From contig OX453285.1 in assembly GCA_949710005.1 (NCBI GenBank), forward strand, positions 7,149,132-7,213,131: DNA of 64,000 bases, written 5' to 3'. The translations under genes were made by a program, and so were the position numbers. Source of the stretch: Ricordea florida. Taxonomy: Eukaryota; Cnidaria; Anthozoa; Corallimorpharia; Ricordeidae. The notes below the pieces were generated by a model, which was not told the DNA's origin, did not search any database, and worked only from the letters and a program-made list of their open reading frames with translations. Positions 1-9,355 of this stretch are shown here, piece by piece. How positions within the stretch are numbered: the stretch's first letter is position 1; each line of letters opens with the position of its first letter.

Positions 1-47
1 GTTGCATTTAATATTGCCCCACCAATCATCATTGCTATTGTGGCCAT
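1..47 (-). CDS. N-terminus of small membrane protein (partial, runs off the window)
   Basis: Only the first 15 codons of a leftward gene are present. They read MATIAMMIGGAILNA, which matches the start of the 130-aa two-transmembrane protein at 25424-25816 of element 2. The start codon is 1 base after the stop of the 72-aa gene, the same tight packing as in element 2. The rest of the gene lies left of the window. The function is unknown; a virion or membrane-associated role is only inferred from the relative's hydrophobic segments. Confidence 0.6.
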   Translation of the reverse strand, partial: MATIAMMIGGAILNA

Positions 48-48
48 G

Positions 49-267
49 TTATTTTGGTAAAATCTTTTGTTCCTCTAAATATGTTTTTAGGTACATACTT
101 CCAGATAATACAGCAACCCATTTTGCGTAATTTGTAACACTTGTGGATGGGTCATTCAAAAATGATTCTTTCATCATCTTTTTTGCTACATAACCAACTC
201 CCGCAGATAAACCAATAAGAACAGCTGAATCAGTTACAGTTTTAACGAGTTTATTTTCGCTTGACAT
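49..267 (-). CDS. Small two-transmembrane protein (72 aa), virus-like element 1
   Basis: A 72-residue protein with two hydrophobic stretches (about residues 14-30 and 46-60) separated by a short charged loop. It is nearly collinear with the 72-aa protein at 25819-26037 of element 2; most of the sequence is identical, so the frame is under selection. No known family was recognised. Small hydrophobic proteins of this kind are common in Maverick-class viruses and may be minor virion or membrane-disrupting components, but that is inference. It sits in a leftward cluster with only tens of bases between genes. Upstream of the ATG is the box TTTAAAAGGTTCTTAATGAT, a variant of the promoter-like box seen before most genes of both elements. 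Confidence 0.7.
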   Translation of the reverse strand: MSSENKLVKTVTDSAVLIGLSAGVGYVAKKMMKESFLNDPSTSVTNYAKWVAVLSGSMYLKTYLEEQKILPK

Positions 268-319
268 TTTTACTACATCATTAAGAACCTTTTAAATAAC
301 TTTATGTAGTAAAAATTAA

Positions 320-718
320 TTACATCATTCCAATTTTTTGACGTTCCACTGGTTGCGTTTGTGGGGTATGAATCTTTATGGGTGGAGCTTGAAAAGAAAA
401 TTCATCTCTAGTTTTTTCACGGTATCTCATGAAAATATCAAATGCTGTAAAACCCAATCCAACAACGGATAAAACAGTGGTAAAAGATAACTCTGGAAGC
501 CATGATTTTGCTTCACTATATGTATTTTTATTTTGCTCTTCTTCTTCACTTTTCATTTTCTCCTCCCTAGCTAATGCTTCTTTTGCTTTTTTATTATATT
601 CCGCTAATTTCTTCCCGGCCGCGACCTTTTTGGGATCTTTTTCCCGTTTTTTAGTATCTTTATTTTCAGGTTTGGGATCAGCCGTAATTTGTTCAACTTC
701 TTCATTTTGTTCTGACAT
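320..718 (-). CDS. Charged single-pass membrane protein (132 aa), virus-like element 1
   Basis: The first about 65 residues are highly charged (Lys/Glu-rich, with a DPKKVAAGKKLAEYNKKAKE stretch likely to be helical). A hydrophobic segment follows at about residues 76-96 (TTVLSVVGLGFTAFDIFM), and then a proline-rich tail ending in KIGMM. The counterpart in element 2 (26088-26534) keeps the basic helix, the membrane segment and the KIGMM end, while the linker differs. No enzymatic motif is visible and the family was not recognised. A minor virion or core-linked membrane protein is a guess. The ATG is preceded by a TCTAAAAACTTATTTG box. Confidence 0.7.
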   Translation of the reverse strand: MSEQNEEVEQITADPKPENKDTKKREKDPKKVAAGKKLAEYNKKAKEALAREEKMKSEEEEQNKNTYSEAKSWLPELSFTTVLSVVGLGFTAFDIFMRYREKTRDEFSFQAPPIKIHTPQTQPVERQKIGMM

Positions 719-755
719 TGTTATTTGGATTCTGCAAATAAGTTTTTAGATCAGT

Positions 756-1286
756 TTAGTGTACAGTATCAATACCTTCAGTAGATTGCTTGGTTTCCTG
801 ATTAGTTGTGTTGGTATTTGCTGGTTCTTTGTTAAATTTTATGTGTTTAACAACCTGGAATAACCCGCTAGCAAGTGCTGCCAATCTTCCTGCTTTCAAT
901 GCTAAGAGCCCAACAATGTTTGTTAGTTCACGATTTACCAAATCATCATTTTTCAAATCCTTGCAAAGGGTATCAATATCATCCACAGGAACCATGTAAG
1001 AAATGAGTTGAGAAACCAATTGAAGGGATGAATCCACCAACCCTCCGCTAATTTTCTTACCCATTACCGCCTGGTAACGATTAAAATATTTTTCTACATC
1101 TTTTTCTGGTAATTTTTTTACATCACCCAGACTCATTTCAACCCCCAAATATTCCTTTGTTGTTCCGAGCGCCGCGAGAATAGCAAGTGATTCTTGTTTG
1201 ATTTCAAGATCCTCACTTTGATTGGTATCATTTTTTCCCTGCGGCCGGTCTGTTTTTTCTTCAATGTAATCTTCAATATTAGCCAT
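756..1286 (-). CDS. Conserved 176-aa protein of unknown function, virus-like element 1
   Basis: The open frame extends to 1322, but the start at 1286 (MANIEDYIEE) is chosen because the element 2 homologue begins MAEVEDYIEE and because the longer start would overlap the ATPase gene. From the ATPase stop to this start there are only 5 bases. The N-terminal 40 residues are acidic and variable. The central and C-terminal parts are strongly conserved between copies, including a hydrophobic helix region LTNIVGLLALKAGRLAALAS. No catalytic motif or known domain was recognised. Conservation and position beside the ATPase and capsid genes suggest a role in virion assembly, by inference only. Confidence 0.7.
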   Translation of the reverse strand: MANIEDYIEEKTDRPQGKNDTNQSEDLEIKQESLAILAALGTTKEYLGVEMSLGDVKKLPEKDVEKYFNRYQAVMGKKISGGLVDSSLQLVSQLISYMVPVDDIDTLCKDLKNDDLVNRELTNIVGLLALKAGRLAALASGLFQVVKHIKFNKEPANTNTTNQETKQSTEGIDTVH

Positions 1287-1291
1287 CTTTG

Positions 1292-1918
1292 TTAAATCGC
1301 CTCGGGAATCTCTAAATAGCAATTAAATGGATGGCGTAAAGATAAACATAGCCTAGAATATTTTTCAGTTTTCAGGAGTTGAACAAACTTTTTACCCAAT
1401 TCATAATCCATATCTCCACCATAATCTTCGAAAAACATTTTCATGCCTTTCTGCGATGGGTTATGAAAAGTAACAACGCATGCTACATTTTCCCGGAATG
1501 GTTTTGCTATCGATGTTAATTGTTGAGTTAGGACCCACATTGACAAACCATGATGCCTTCCGGAAAATGCTAAATCTATGAACTTATTTGATCTTTTCTT
1601 CAGATCAGTGGATACGGCGCAATCATCTAAAATTATTAGAGTATTTGTGCCAGAGAACAAAGTTTGGCAATCATTTAACAATTCATTAATCTCATCTGAA
1701 TTACTTGCATCGGGTGATAATACAAAGAATCTCTTGTCCCCACGAGCGAAATTATGATAGGTTTTATTTTTAGCATAAGTTGGGCAAATTAAAACAATGA
1801 ATTCAAAAACTTTTCGAAATGGGCCACGGAGCTGTTCAATTAGGTACTTTGTTTTTCCACAATTTGTTGGTCCAGTTATTATACAATGAAATGGGATTTT
1901 ATCTCGTAAATCTTCCAT
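1292..1918 (-). CDS. FtsK/HerA-type (A32-like) genome-packaging ATPase, virus-like element 1
   Basis: A 208-residue P-loop ATPase. The Walker A motif GPTNCGKT is at about residues 16-23 and the Walker B strand TLIILDDC at about residues 94-101. A conserved FSGRHHGLSMWVLTQQ segment follows, ending in Gln, as expected for the sensor region of packaging ATPases of the A32/FtsK-HerA group. The length fits the short ATPases of Polintons and adintoviruses. In those viruses the enzyme is thought to pump DNA into preformed capsids. It lies between the candidate major capsid gene and the conserved 176-aa gene, all leftward. The copy at 27187-27813 is very similar. A TCTAAAAACATAATG box lies 20-30 bases before the ATG. 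Confidence 0.85.
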   Translation of the reverse strand: MEDLRDKIPFHCIITGPTNCGKTKYLIEQLRGPFRKVFEFIVLICPTYAKNKTYHNFARGDKRFFVLSPDASNSDEINELLNDCQTLFSGTNTLIILDDCAVSTDLKKRSNKFIDLAFSGRHHGLSMWVLTQQLTSIAKPFRENVACVVTFHNPSQKGMKMFFEDYGGDMDYELGKKFVQLLKTEKYSRLCLSLRHPFNCYLEIPEAI

Positions 1919-1952
1919 GCTTTTTGTATCATAACATTATGTTTTTAGATTC

Positions 1953-3194
1953 TCAGTACTTAATTGATCTCAAACTTGAATTCATTATTTCCATCATTGC
2001 ATCAGCCACAACAAACATATGGCATGTTATAGTTCCTGACCCGCTTTGTTTTCGTTTAATTGCTATTTTTACACCATCGTGTGTATTATTTAGAGCTAGT
2101 CCTCCCCCATGAATACCATTATCTGGGTGCGTTCTCGTATCAACCCAAAGAGCAAACTTGTCCGTGTAAAAATCCTTTTCTTTCAATGAAATTTGCAAAC
2201 CATCATCTCTATGAAAGCGTTTTTTCGCGGATTCCCAAAGATCGGATGGAATCATTCCTCTAGAGTATATTCTATTTGGTACGCCATCAACATCAATTTC
2301 AACGGAAGATATACCAGGATTATAAAAATTTTCAGAATCCCTTGCTCCTGCAGCTTGAGGTGTTAAAAACAAAAATAATACCCCAGTCATTGATCTTCTC
2401 GGTAAATTAATATGTTGATTAATAACATCATCACCACCAATAGAAAATGTAAAAGTTTTGTGTAAGGTAATATTTTCATAAAAGAATCCTTTACCAACTT
2501 GATATGTTGATTGCGCCTCGCGCGCCAAGTATTCGCTTGAAATTGAAGAATATTCTAACTCTAAGTTTTTGATTGAATATGATGGTGCTTTAGTTGTATC
2601 GGAATAAATAAGAATATTATTAATTGGGGCGAGTGTAATCTCGAATATTAAATGATTTTCCAATGCTTTTGGATAAAAAACACCATGTTCGTTTAAAATT
2701 GGGTGATCTAATGGTATTCTGTACTTTGAACCATGAACATTAGCGAGAGCAACTTCTTTTACATCTTGTGTTTTTGCATCGCCGGCTTTTGTTCTAAGTT
2801 TTCTGGTATTTAACGAAGAAATGCCTTGTTTTAATCTATCTTCGCGCTCTTCATTGGTCAAGAAAAAATCATGATATGTTTGAAATAAATCATATCTTTG
2901 AGTATCTTGCAATGTTTCTCCTCCAAAAAGAACTTTTAGTCTGGTTACAAGATTTCTTCCAACATTATTAACAAGTGTATTATTGGCATGACCCTGAACA
3001 TCTAAGTCAAATAATAAAGATACACTTCCCGGCACAATCACCAAATTCTCGGAAAGTTTTGGAATATTTATGTATAATGTTTCGCCAGGGCTGGCCGAAG
3101 ATGGGTTTAGAGTAATTCGGTTCAGCGTTGATTCCGCTTTCAAACCAAATGGCTCTTTCGGGACTCTATTTGGGTTAATTTTTTCAGACGTCAT
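1953..3194 (-). CDS. Candidate double-jelly-roll major capsid protein, virus-like element 1
   Basis: A 413-residue beta-rich protein without membrane segments or enzyme motifs. It opens with a segment on setting and presenting a fold (SASPGETLYINIPKLSENLV) and contains NTLVNNVGRNLVTRLKVLFG and ETLQDTQRYDLFQTYHDFFL. From memory these resemble hexon-like proteins of invertebrate Maverick/adintovirus elements. Size and position next to the packaging ATPase fit a major capsid protein, but no profile search was possible. It is collinear with the protein at 27826-29067. It is transcribed divergently from the integrase, with 34 bases between the two start codons holding one TTTAAAGATTA box. Alternative: another abundant structural protein. 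Confidence 0.7.
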   Translation of the reverse strand: MTSEKINPNRVPKEPFGLKAESTLNRITLNPSSASPGETLYINIPKLSENLVIVPGSVSLLFDLDVQGHANNTLVNNVGRNLVTRLKVLFGGETLQDTQRYDLFQTYHDFFLTNEEREDRLKQGISSLNTRKLRTKAGDAKTQDVKEVALANVHGSKYRIPLDHPILNEHGVFYPKALENHLIFEITLAPINNILIYSDTTKAPSYSIKNLELEYSSISSEYLAREAQSTYQVGKGFFYENITLHKTFTFSIGGDDVINQHINLPRRSMTGVLFLFLTPQAAGARDSENFYNPGISSVEIDVDGVPNRIYSRGMIPSDLWESAKKRFHRDDGLQISLKEKDFYTDKFALWVDTRTHPDNGIHGGGLALNNTHDGVKIAIKRKQSGSGTITCHMFVVADAMMEIMNSSLRSIKY

Positions 3195-3228
3195 ACTAGG
3201 TTTATAAGATACTTTGGCTAATCTTTAA
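3195..3228. promoter_or_regulatory. Bidirectional promoter-like interval between capsid and integrase genes
   Basis: Only 34 bases separate two divergent start codons. The sequence AATCTTTAAATG directly abuts the integrase ATG and reads TTTAAAGATT toward the capsid gene. The equivalent interval in element 2 (29068-29100) keeps this box while the rest has diverged. No experimental evidence for promoter activity can be read from sequence. Confidence 0.45.
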
Positions 3229-4212
3229 ATGAGTTCTACCTTATCGAAAATATATTATTCAACTGAAGGATATTGGAAAGGATATTCTGCAATTACTAAA
3301 TTAGCTGAAAAAGCGAAAGTAAGTGAAAATGAAGCAAAAAAATGGTTGGAGAAACAAGCAATTTGGCAAATCTATCTTCCAGCTCCAAAGTATATTCCAA
3401 GGCCGCACTGGACTGTGGATAAACCGAACCAGATTCACCAAGCAGATTTATTATTTTTACCGCATGATAGAGTTGGAAGAAAAACGTATAAATACGCGTT
3501 AGTTGTGGTTGATGTGGCCTCAAGATACAAAGATGCCGAGCCATTAACTACAAAAGAAAGTAGAGAAATATCAAAAGCTTTTAGTAAAATATATTCTAGG
3601 AAGTTAAAATACCCCAAAACATTAATGGTTGACCCTGGGAAAGAATTTATGGGTGAGGTTTCCAAACTTATGAATTATCATAATGTGAAAATACAAAGAA
3701 GTGAAGCCGGGAATCATAGAGCTCAAGCGTTTGTGGAAAGAACAAATAGAATATTAGGCGAAAGATTATTTAGTCACCAATATGCGCAAGAAATGATAAG
3801 TGATGAAAGGTCTAGAGTATGGGTGAAAAGATTACCTGTTATTCTAAAAACTTTGAATAATACACCAACAAGAATAACCGGTAAAGAACCAATTAAGGCT
3901 ATAAAACTGAAAGAGGTTGATACTGAACCTAAAAAGTATAAACGGGCTGTTGGTCTTGATGAGGTTAGACTGCCAATTGAGGTAAGGGTTAGATATTTAT
4001 TATCTCCGGGTGAGCTTGAGGGTGGAGAAAAAAGACGAGCTACTGATCCCATTTGGAGTATAAAAGTTTATGGTATTTCTGGAAGTAAAGTTTATCCTAA
4101 TCAACCCGTTTTGTATTTTTTAGAAGACGGGCCAAGACGCGGTTTTGTAAGGGAGGAATTACAGGTTATACCTGATGATACTGAGTTACCACCAGATTCT
4201 GTTTTGAAATAA
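3229..4212 (+). CDS. Retroviral-type (rve) integrase, virus-like element 1
   Basis: A 327-residue DDE integrase. The catalytic acidic residues are D73 (in HQADLLFL), D135 (in VDPGKEF) and E170 (in AFVERTNR), with 34 residues between the second Asp and the Glu. The N-terminal 60 residues are a helical region without a clear zinc-binding HHCC. The C-terminal 100 residues are beta-rich and could be a chromodomain- or SH3-like DNA-binding part; no chromodomain was confirmed. Such integrases insert Maverick/Polinton DNA and create short target duplications. It is the only rightward gene of the cluster and lies tail to tail with the polymerase, whose ancestral stop is 1 base beyond its own. The element 2 copy differs mainly by a 9-residue insertion. 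Confidence 0.88.
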   Translation: MSSTLSKIYYSTEGYWKGYSAITKLAEKAKVSENEAKKWLEKQAIWQIYLPAPKYIPRPHWTVDKPNQIHQADLLFLPHDRVGRKTYKYALVVVDVASRYKDAEPLTTKESREISKAFSKIYSRKLKYPKTLMVDPGKEFMGEVSKLMNYHNVKIQRSEAGNHRAQAFVERTNRILGERLFSHQYAQEMISDERSRVWVKRLPVILKTLNNTPTRITGKEPIKAIKLKEVDTEPKKYKRAVGLDEVRLPIEVRVRYLLSPGELEGGEKRRATDPIWSIKVYGISGSKVYPNQPVLYFLEDGPRRGFVREELQVIPDDTELPPDSVLK

Positions 4213-4213
4213 A

Positions 4214-7200
4214 CTAAAAGATTGGATATGTGTGAATTCCATCTTCTTCAACCCATCTTTTATCATAATATGCATTCAATCCCTTTTTAATTTGTGTATA
4301 TGTCACAATTTGATTGTCATTAACTCTAAATCCTGTGTTTTGTGCCATCGTGATATTTCGAGGTTGATAGGAATTTTTCTTTTCCCCCATTAAAATATTC
4401 TTCTCTCGTTTTCGGTTTTATAATATCCTCCAAGTTTTCAGCCGAAATTCCCATGTACATTGAATCTGTATCCATTTGTATCAACTCAAAATCCTTTCTA
4501 TCCACATATTTATCAAGAAAATCGTAATAAAATTCCAACATACGAAGTTTTGCTAGCTGATACACCGCGATGCCGCATTGATAAGGCCTGTCTATTGATA
4601 TTTGCCGTTTTCGTTTTACTATTTCATATGTTTCATTTATTTCTGTAAGATCTTCAAAGAACGCAGATCTTAAGGCTTTTTCAACCTCTTCATCATCCTG
4701 AGTATATCTTGTGTTCTTGTGTTTTTCTTTATCTTCTATCATTTTCCCATAGAATGAATTTCCTTTCAGTTTGTTTGTGTCGGCTAGTTCTTTACACCCT
4801 TTATACTTTGGTTTTAGTTTTTCAATCAACACTTTAATGTCTTTGTTCTCTTCAATAATTTTAAATATATCAGGGAATTGTTTTAATTCATTAGTAATTT
4901 TTACGGCATCATCAAAAGATTTACTTAACTTTTCCACCATAAACTCTATATCACCATCTCTTCGTGCGTCGGCCACCTCTTTTGGGAACCATTCAAAAGG
5001 CCTTCCAGATTCGTACTTCAAAATATTATGAATAGCTGTAACCACCAACCCATGATTAAGATACCATTTTATCATAGGTGTATATAACAATATCTTTTTT
5101 GCCTTGGTAACCCCGAGTAATTTTTTATTATTGCTTAGATGTTTTCTTCCTGTGGCTTTTTGAAATTCTTTCATGTGATCTGGTACCAAATATTCAGGAA
5201 CATTATCAACAACAAATAGCGGAGAGAACTCTTCAAACATTTCTTTTAGGTTTTCAGGCACATTTATATCAACTTGGCAAAATCCGAAAAGCTTATCGGC
5301 AAGAATTTCTTTACAAATATTCTTAATATTTTCTTTGCACGATGGATTTTTCACCTCAATACATTCTTCTTTTCCGCATGGCATTTCTTGTCCTGCGCAG
5401 TATAAATATAACCCATTTGCGTCATAACCAACAATTCGCACACAATTTTTTGGAATTTTATATTTATGAGGGCGGATCTTTGTTTTATCCTTTTCTTCAT
5501 AGCGCGTAAATATAATACTAGGCCCTCCAACCATACCCGTTTTCAATAGTTTATAACTCTTGTTTTTATCGCATGTTTTACAATCTTTCCTTATCTTGTG
5601 GCATTTTTTGCAAAACAAGTTAATACAAGATTTATTGCATCTATGAATGCAGTCGTATTGCCCCGGAGCGTATAATTCAGGATCACCTTTCCTTTTCATT
5701 TTTTGGTATTTATTTAGAACATACCTCATTGAAACACCCGGGATTGATACTGCATCTTTTAATATATCGATTTCGTCTGGATAATATAAACGCCTTGTTT
5801 TTTCTAAAGCTTCTTTGAAAGGGATAACATCGTTTAAGTTATACTCTTTCAACCAGTCTAGCATTGTAACACACCCCCGCGTTTTAAATTCAAACAAATA
5901 TTCTTCATATTCTTCCTCGGAAATGTTTTCCTGTTTCAAACTTGAGAAAAAGTCTTCATGTTTCACCGGCCCGACATGATAAAGTTTATCATAACTATCC
6001 AAAAATTCATAAGGAAGTGTAAGTTTTTTGGCTTCGCAGTTGTTTGCTTTGCACCACCCATCAAAAGAAAGCCCGGGTGCCAAGTAAGACATTACATCTA
6101 AGAATTTAAAATGAGGTGTTGATAAAAACATATACCTATTATCTTTCTTTGCAACAAACAACTCTTTAGTTTGATCTGTCATGTGTTTTATGAAATGTGT
6201 TTTAATCAAATTGATATCATACTTTCCACTATTAAACCCTAAAACAGACACTTGGTTACACCATTCTTCATAGGCTTCTAAAACTTTCTTTGGAATAGAA
6301 TCTTGATCCGGTAAAGGATATTCTTTTTTAACTTTTTCAACAATGATTTTTCTTCGTTCTTCTAATTTTTCAATAAACTCTTTTATAAGTTCATCCGGGT
6401 TTGAATTGACAAGAAAAATAGGTTCTTTTGTTAAATTGTCGATTATGGCAACACTAACCGGAGTGTGGGTATGAGTGAAACTTAAATCATCGGTAATCTT
6501 TTTATCTTCTTTTTGTAATATTGACTCAAAATCGTAAATAATAAAATAGGGGTATGGAATAAATTTCTTTTTAAACCAGGTATTGCTCAATTTAGGGTTT
6601 TCACACTCCCAAACTGATACTACATTATACCCTAAACCCCTTATCATATTTTCCCTTTTGATAGTTTCCTTGTATTTAATTTCTTTGTCGCTTGAACATG
6701 GGCACCCGTGCCATTTACACCCATAGAACTCAAAAACAGTATTTGTCTCAGGTTCATAACCATCAAACAAAATCTCTTTTCCCTCTTGATCCTTAAAACA
6801 CCTTTCTCCACCGTGACCACAAAGCGCGTGATGAATATGTTTTCCTATAATTTCAGATTGCTTTTCTATCCACCTACAAGCTTTATAACTAAATTGGGTG
6901 TTGCCCCCATAAAACACTTTTTCAGATTCATTCCTGATGTGTTTTATCTTTTCTCCTGTGCATAATATTTTTGTCTTTCCTCCTGTACATGTTTCATTAG
7001 TAAAATGCCTTTTTAAATCACCGTGTCTGGTAAATTTTTGTTTACATCCTTGGCATACCCAGTTTTCAGCAAGAAGTTCTAGATTAATAATGTAAAAACC
7101 GTGCCCATCATAAAGCCCCAAATTTAGGGTTGGTAAATTATCTTTGAAATTGTTTTTTCCGAACACTAGTTTCCAAACTTTAAAATTTTCTCTTTCTTTT

Positions 7201-8417
7201 TGCTCATAAGCCCGGATGTTAATGGAAAAAAACTTGGAAATTTTTTCAAAATCAACGAGTTGTGTTTTCCTAACATCCGCTTTTTTCAAATTTTTGTTGC
7301 CATAAAAATCTTTAGCTAGATTTAGCGATTGTTTCTCTATATCCTTTTCAGGTCTGTCTTTACGAGAAAGAATATTCATTAGAATAGCTAAACACCTCCA
7401 TACACATAAGTTATCATCTTTATCATCCACCGAGTAAATACATCTTTTTTTGCGTAGCTCGTCCGGTAATCTTCCACACCCAATCAAAGGTTGTCTAGTG
7501 TGAATGACTTTTATTTTTACTTCTAAAAACTCAACCCAACCCCCATGAACACCAGGTTTATTAATTTTCTTTTCTGCTGGCAAATATGCTCTACTCCAAG
7601 CGATTCCCTCTAAACTCAATCTTTGCCCCTCACACTGCTCTATATAATCTTTTATTTCTGAAAGGGAGGTAAAAGTTCCTCCGCTTCTAAATGTGTGCGC
7701 GTGATAAGCTATTTCACCATTTCCCCTATGAACCGAAGCCGCAAAACTGAAAACAATTCTTGAGCCCATTTCCATGTGAGGTTCCAATTCATTATAAATT
7801 GTTTCTGTCAGATCATTATTTAGATCTCTCCTAATTCGAATAATATTTTCATTTCTTTCGGTGATATTTTGAAGATAGGCTTCAGGTTCAGGCGGTCTTA
7901 TTGGAAATATTCTAAGGGTTGTTGTTCTTTTTCGTTTTGTTTTAGATTTAGCCCCCTCCTCCACATTATTCCCCTCATTTTTTGTTTTAGGTTTAGCACC
8001 CTCCTTTTTTCGGGGTTGAGGTTTTGTTTTAGGTTTAGCGCCCTCCTTCTCATAATCCCTTCCACCAGATGAAGTTTCCTTTTTTCCAGGTTGAGGTTTT
8101 GTTTTAGGTTTAGCGCCCTCCTTCTCATAATCCCTTCCACCAGATGAAGTTTCCTTTTTTCTAGGTTGAGGTTTTGTTTTAGGTTTAGCACCCTCCTTCT
8201 CATAATCCCTTCCATCAGATGAAGTTTCCTCTCCTTCTTCTGCAGTGAAATATTCATCTTCTTCTTCTTCAGCATCATTAAATGCGCTGTTTATACTATT
8301 TTGAATAGGTTCTGGTAAGAATGATATAATCATATCTGAAAATTTTTTAATACCTCCCCTAACTGGGCTGCTAGCTCTTTCTAATAAATTTTTGAATGAG
8401 TTAAATAATGATCCCAT
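4214..8417 (-). pseudogene. Protein-primed DNA polymerase B, truncated by a frameshifting deletion
   Basis: The open part (4326-8417) encodes 1363 residues. In order it has an N-terminus unlike that of element 2; three 25-residue repeats of DYEKEGAKPKTK type; an OTU-like Cys segment (DDNLCVWRC) with a later GHGFYI; a C2H2-like zinc motif; a PD-(D/E)XK-like nuclease segment (GYEPETNTVFEFYG); exonuclease motifs (YDFESI, FNSGKYD, YNLND); and polymerase motifs A (DANGLYL), B (GNSFYGK) and C (MDTDSMY). Compared with element 2, 182 bases are missing at the junction 4348/4349, which shifts the frame. About 100 C-terminal (thumb) residues are lost or scrambled; the remnant of the old C-terminus and its stop survive at 4214-4348. 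The catalytic residues remain but activity is doubtful. Confidence 0.85.
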
Positions 8418-8677
8418 CTCTTTTTTAATGATACTTTTTTTTCTTTTAAATCATTTTTTTGTTTTCTTGTTAAAAATCTCTGTTTAATTTTCTGATAAAT
8501 CTCTGGATAATTTTATGAATTTTGCGGATACTTTAATAAACGGTAAAAAATCTCTGTTTAATTTTCTGATAAATCTCTGATAAAAAAGAAAATCGACTCA
8601 AAAAAATCTCTGTTTAATTTTCTGATAAATCTCTGATAAAAAAGAAAATCGGCTTATAATTACGCTTACATACTACT
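8418..8677. repeat. Right terminal region of element 1 with subterminal tandem repeats
   Basis: Between the polymerase start and the terminus lie three copies of a repeat containing ATCTCTGTTTAATTTTCTGA, starting near 8474, 8549 and 8605. The second and third are followed by GATAAAAAAGAAAATCG. The last bases match the element 2 terminus (rc: AGTAGTATGT). The repeat unit is unrelated in sequence to the subterminal repeats of element 2, although both include GAAAATCG/CCGATTTT near the end. The left terminal repeat is outside the window, so the length of the inverted repeat is unknown. Confidence 0.65.
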
Positions 8678-9216
8678 ACTGACGTTACGACAACCTGAGT
8701 GGAAGCTATAATCAAGTGAGTTCCATGCCTTCAGTTGTTGGTATTTACGCCACTGTTCAACGTTGTGATTGATCTGTCAGTTCCGAACCAACATAACACA
8801 GCAAAACACAAAATAACAAACTTAAAAACAAAATCATGACAAAACAAGCATCTGTACAACCATCAACCGAGATTTTCTGGTTTGGGGTTATGCGCGCGCC
8901 GTAACTTTCCTCCGGACTGTGAAAACGGAGTTTGCAAATTATCTATTATAATTTTCTCTAGGCGAACGGCCAATTAATAGGGAACGCGTGTACACTCTCA
9001 ACACGACGTTTTTATGGCGAACAATCGTGGGTTTAGGTCGTGAAAAATATTTGTCCAAGTCTCCAAGTACGCACTGACCCATTAAATAGCATTTAAACTT
9101 CTCTTTGTGAGGCATTCTTGTCAAAATAAACTTCAGTGGACCATTCAGTGTCTAGTATAGTATTCTTCTCCATCTACGGGTATATTACGAATTCGCAAAA
9201 TGACCAGCTCCCAGTT
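8678..9216. other. Host intergenic/intronic sequence, no gene seen
   Basis: No credible coding exon, RNA gene or repeat boundary was recognised. It lies between the end of element 1 and the tRNA-derived SINE, probably inside the intron after exon 6 of the NSUN5-like gene. Confidence 0.5.
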
Positions 9217-9350
9217 GGCTTGATAGCTCAGTTGGTAGAGCACTGCTCCGCTATCGAAGAGGTCATGGGTTCGAATCCCGTTCAGGCCTGAGTTTATTTC
9301 AGGCTTTAATTTCACAGCTGCTTAAGTTGTGTACATAACTGCGATGATCA
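9217..9350 (+). repeat. tRNA-derived SINE
   Basis: Positions 9217-9288 fold as a tRNA-like head. The 7-bp acceptor GGCTTGA/TCAGGCC includes one G-U pair, the D stem is GCTC/GAGC, and the T arm carries TTCGAAT. The anticodon stem has mismatches and position 33 is C rather than T, so it is unlikely to be a working tRNA. A tail follows with TTTATTTCAGGCTTTAATTT and a small hairpin (AGCTGCTTAAGTTGT). From memory, very similar tRNA-headed units are abundant in coral genomes. A and B box sequences for RNA polymerase III are present. The end is approximate, at the boundary with the next MITE. Confidence 0.65.
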
Positions 9351-9355
9351 ATTAA

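Larger units (their letters stand above)
1..8677 (-). mobile_element. Maverick/Polinton-like virus-like element 1 (right part)
   Basis: This is the right-hand part of a virus-like integrating element; its left end lies outside the window. It encodes, from left to right, small membrane proteins, a packaging-type ATPase, a candidate major capsid protein, an rve integrase and a protein-primed DNA polymerase B. The same genes in the same order and orientation recur in the complete element at 19672-35124. The right terminus is placed at 8677 because the last bases, TACATACTACT, match the terminus of element 2 and GCCGATTTTC-type sequence lies just inside it. The target duplication cannot be checked without the left end. 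The element lies 1.6 kb downstream of exon 6 of an NSUN5-like gene, so it probably occupies an intron of that gene. Its polymerase is frameshifted, so this copy is probably no longer autonomous. Confidence 0.85.

Noticed and set aside
9217-9288. A functional tRNA gene
   Set aside because: The anticodon stem has mismatches, position 33 is C, and the sequence continues into a repeat tail typical of a tRNA-derived SINE.
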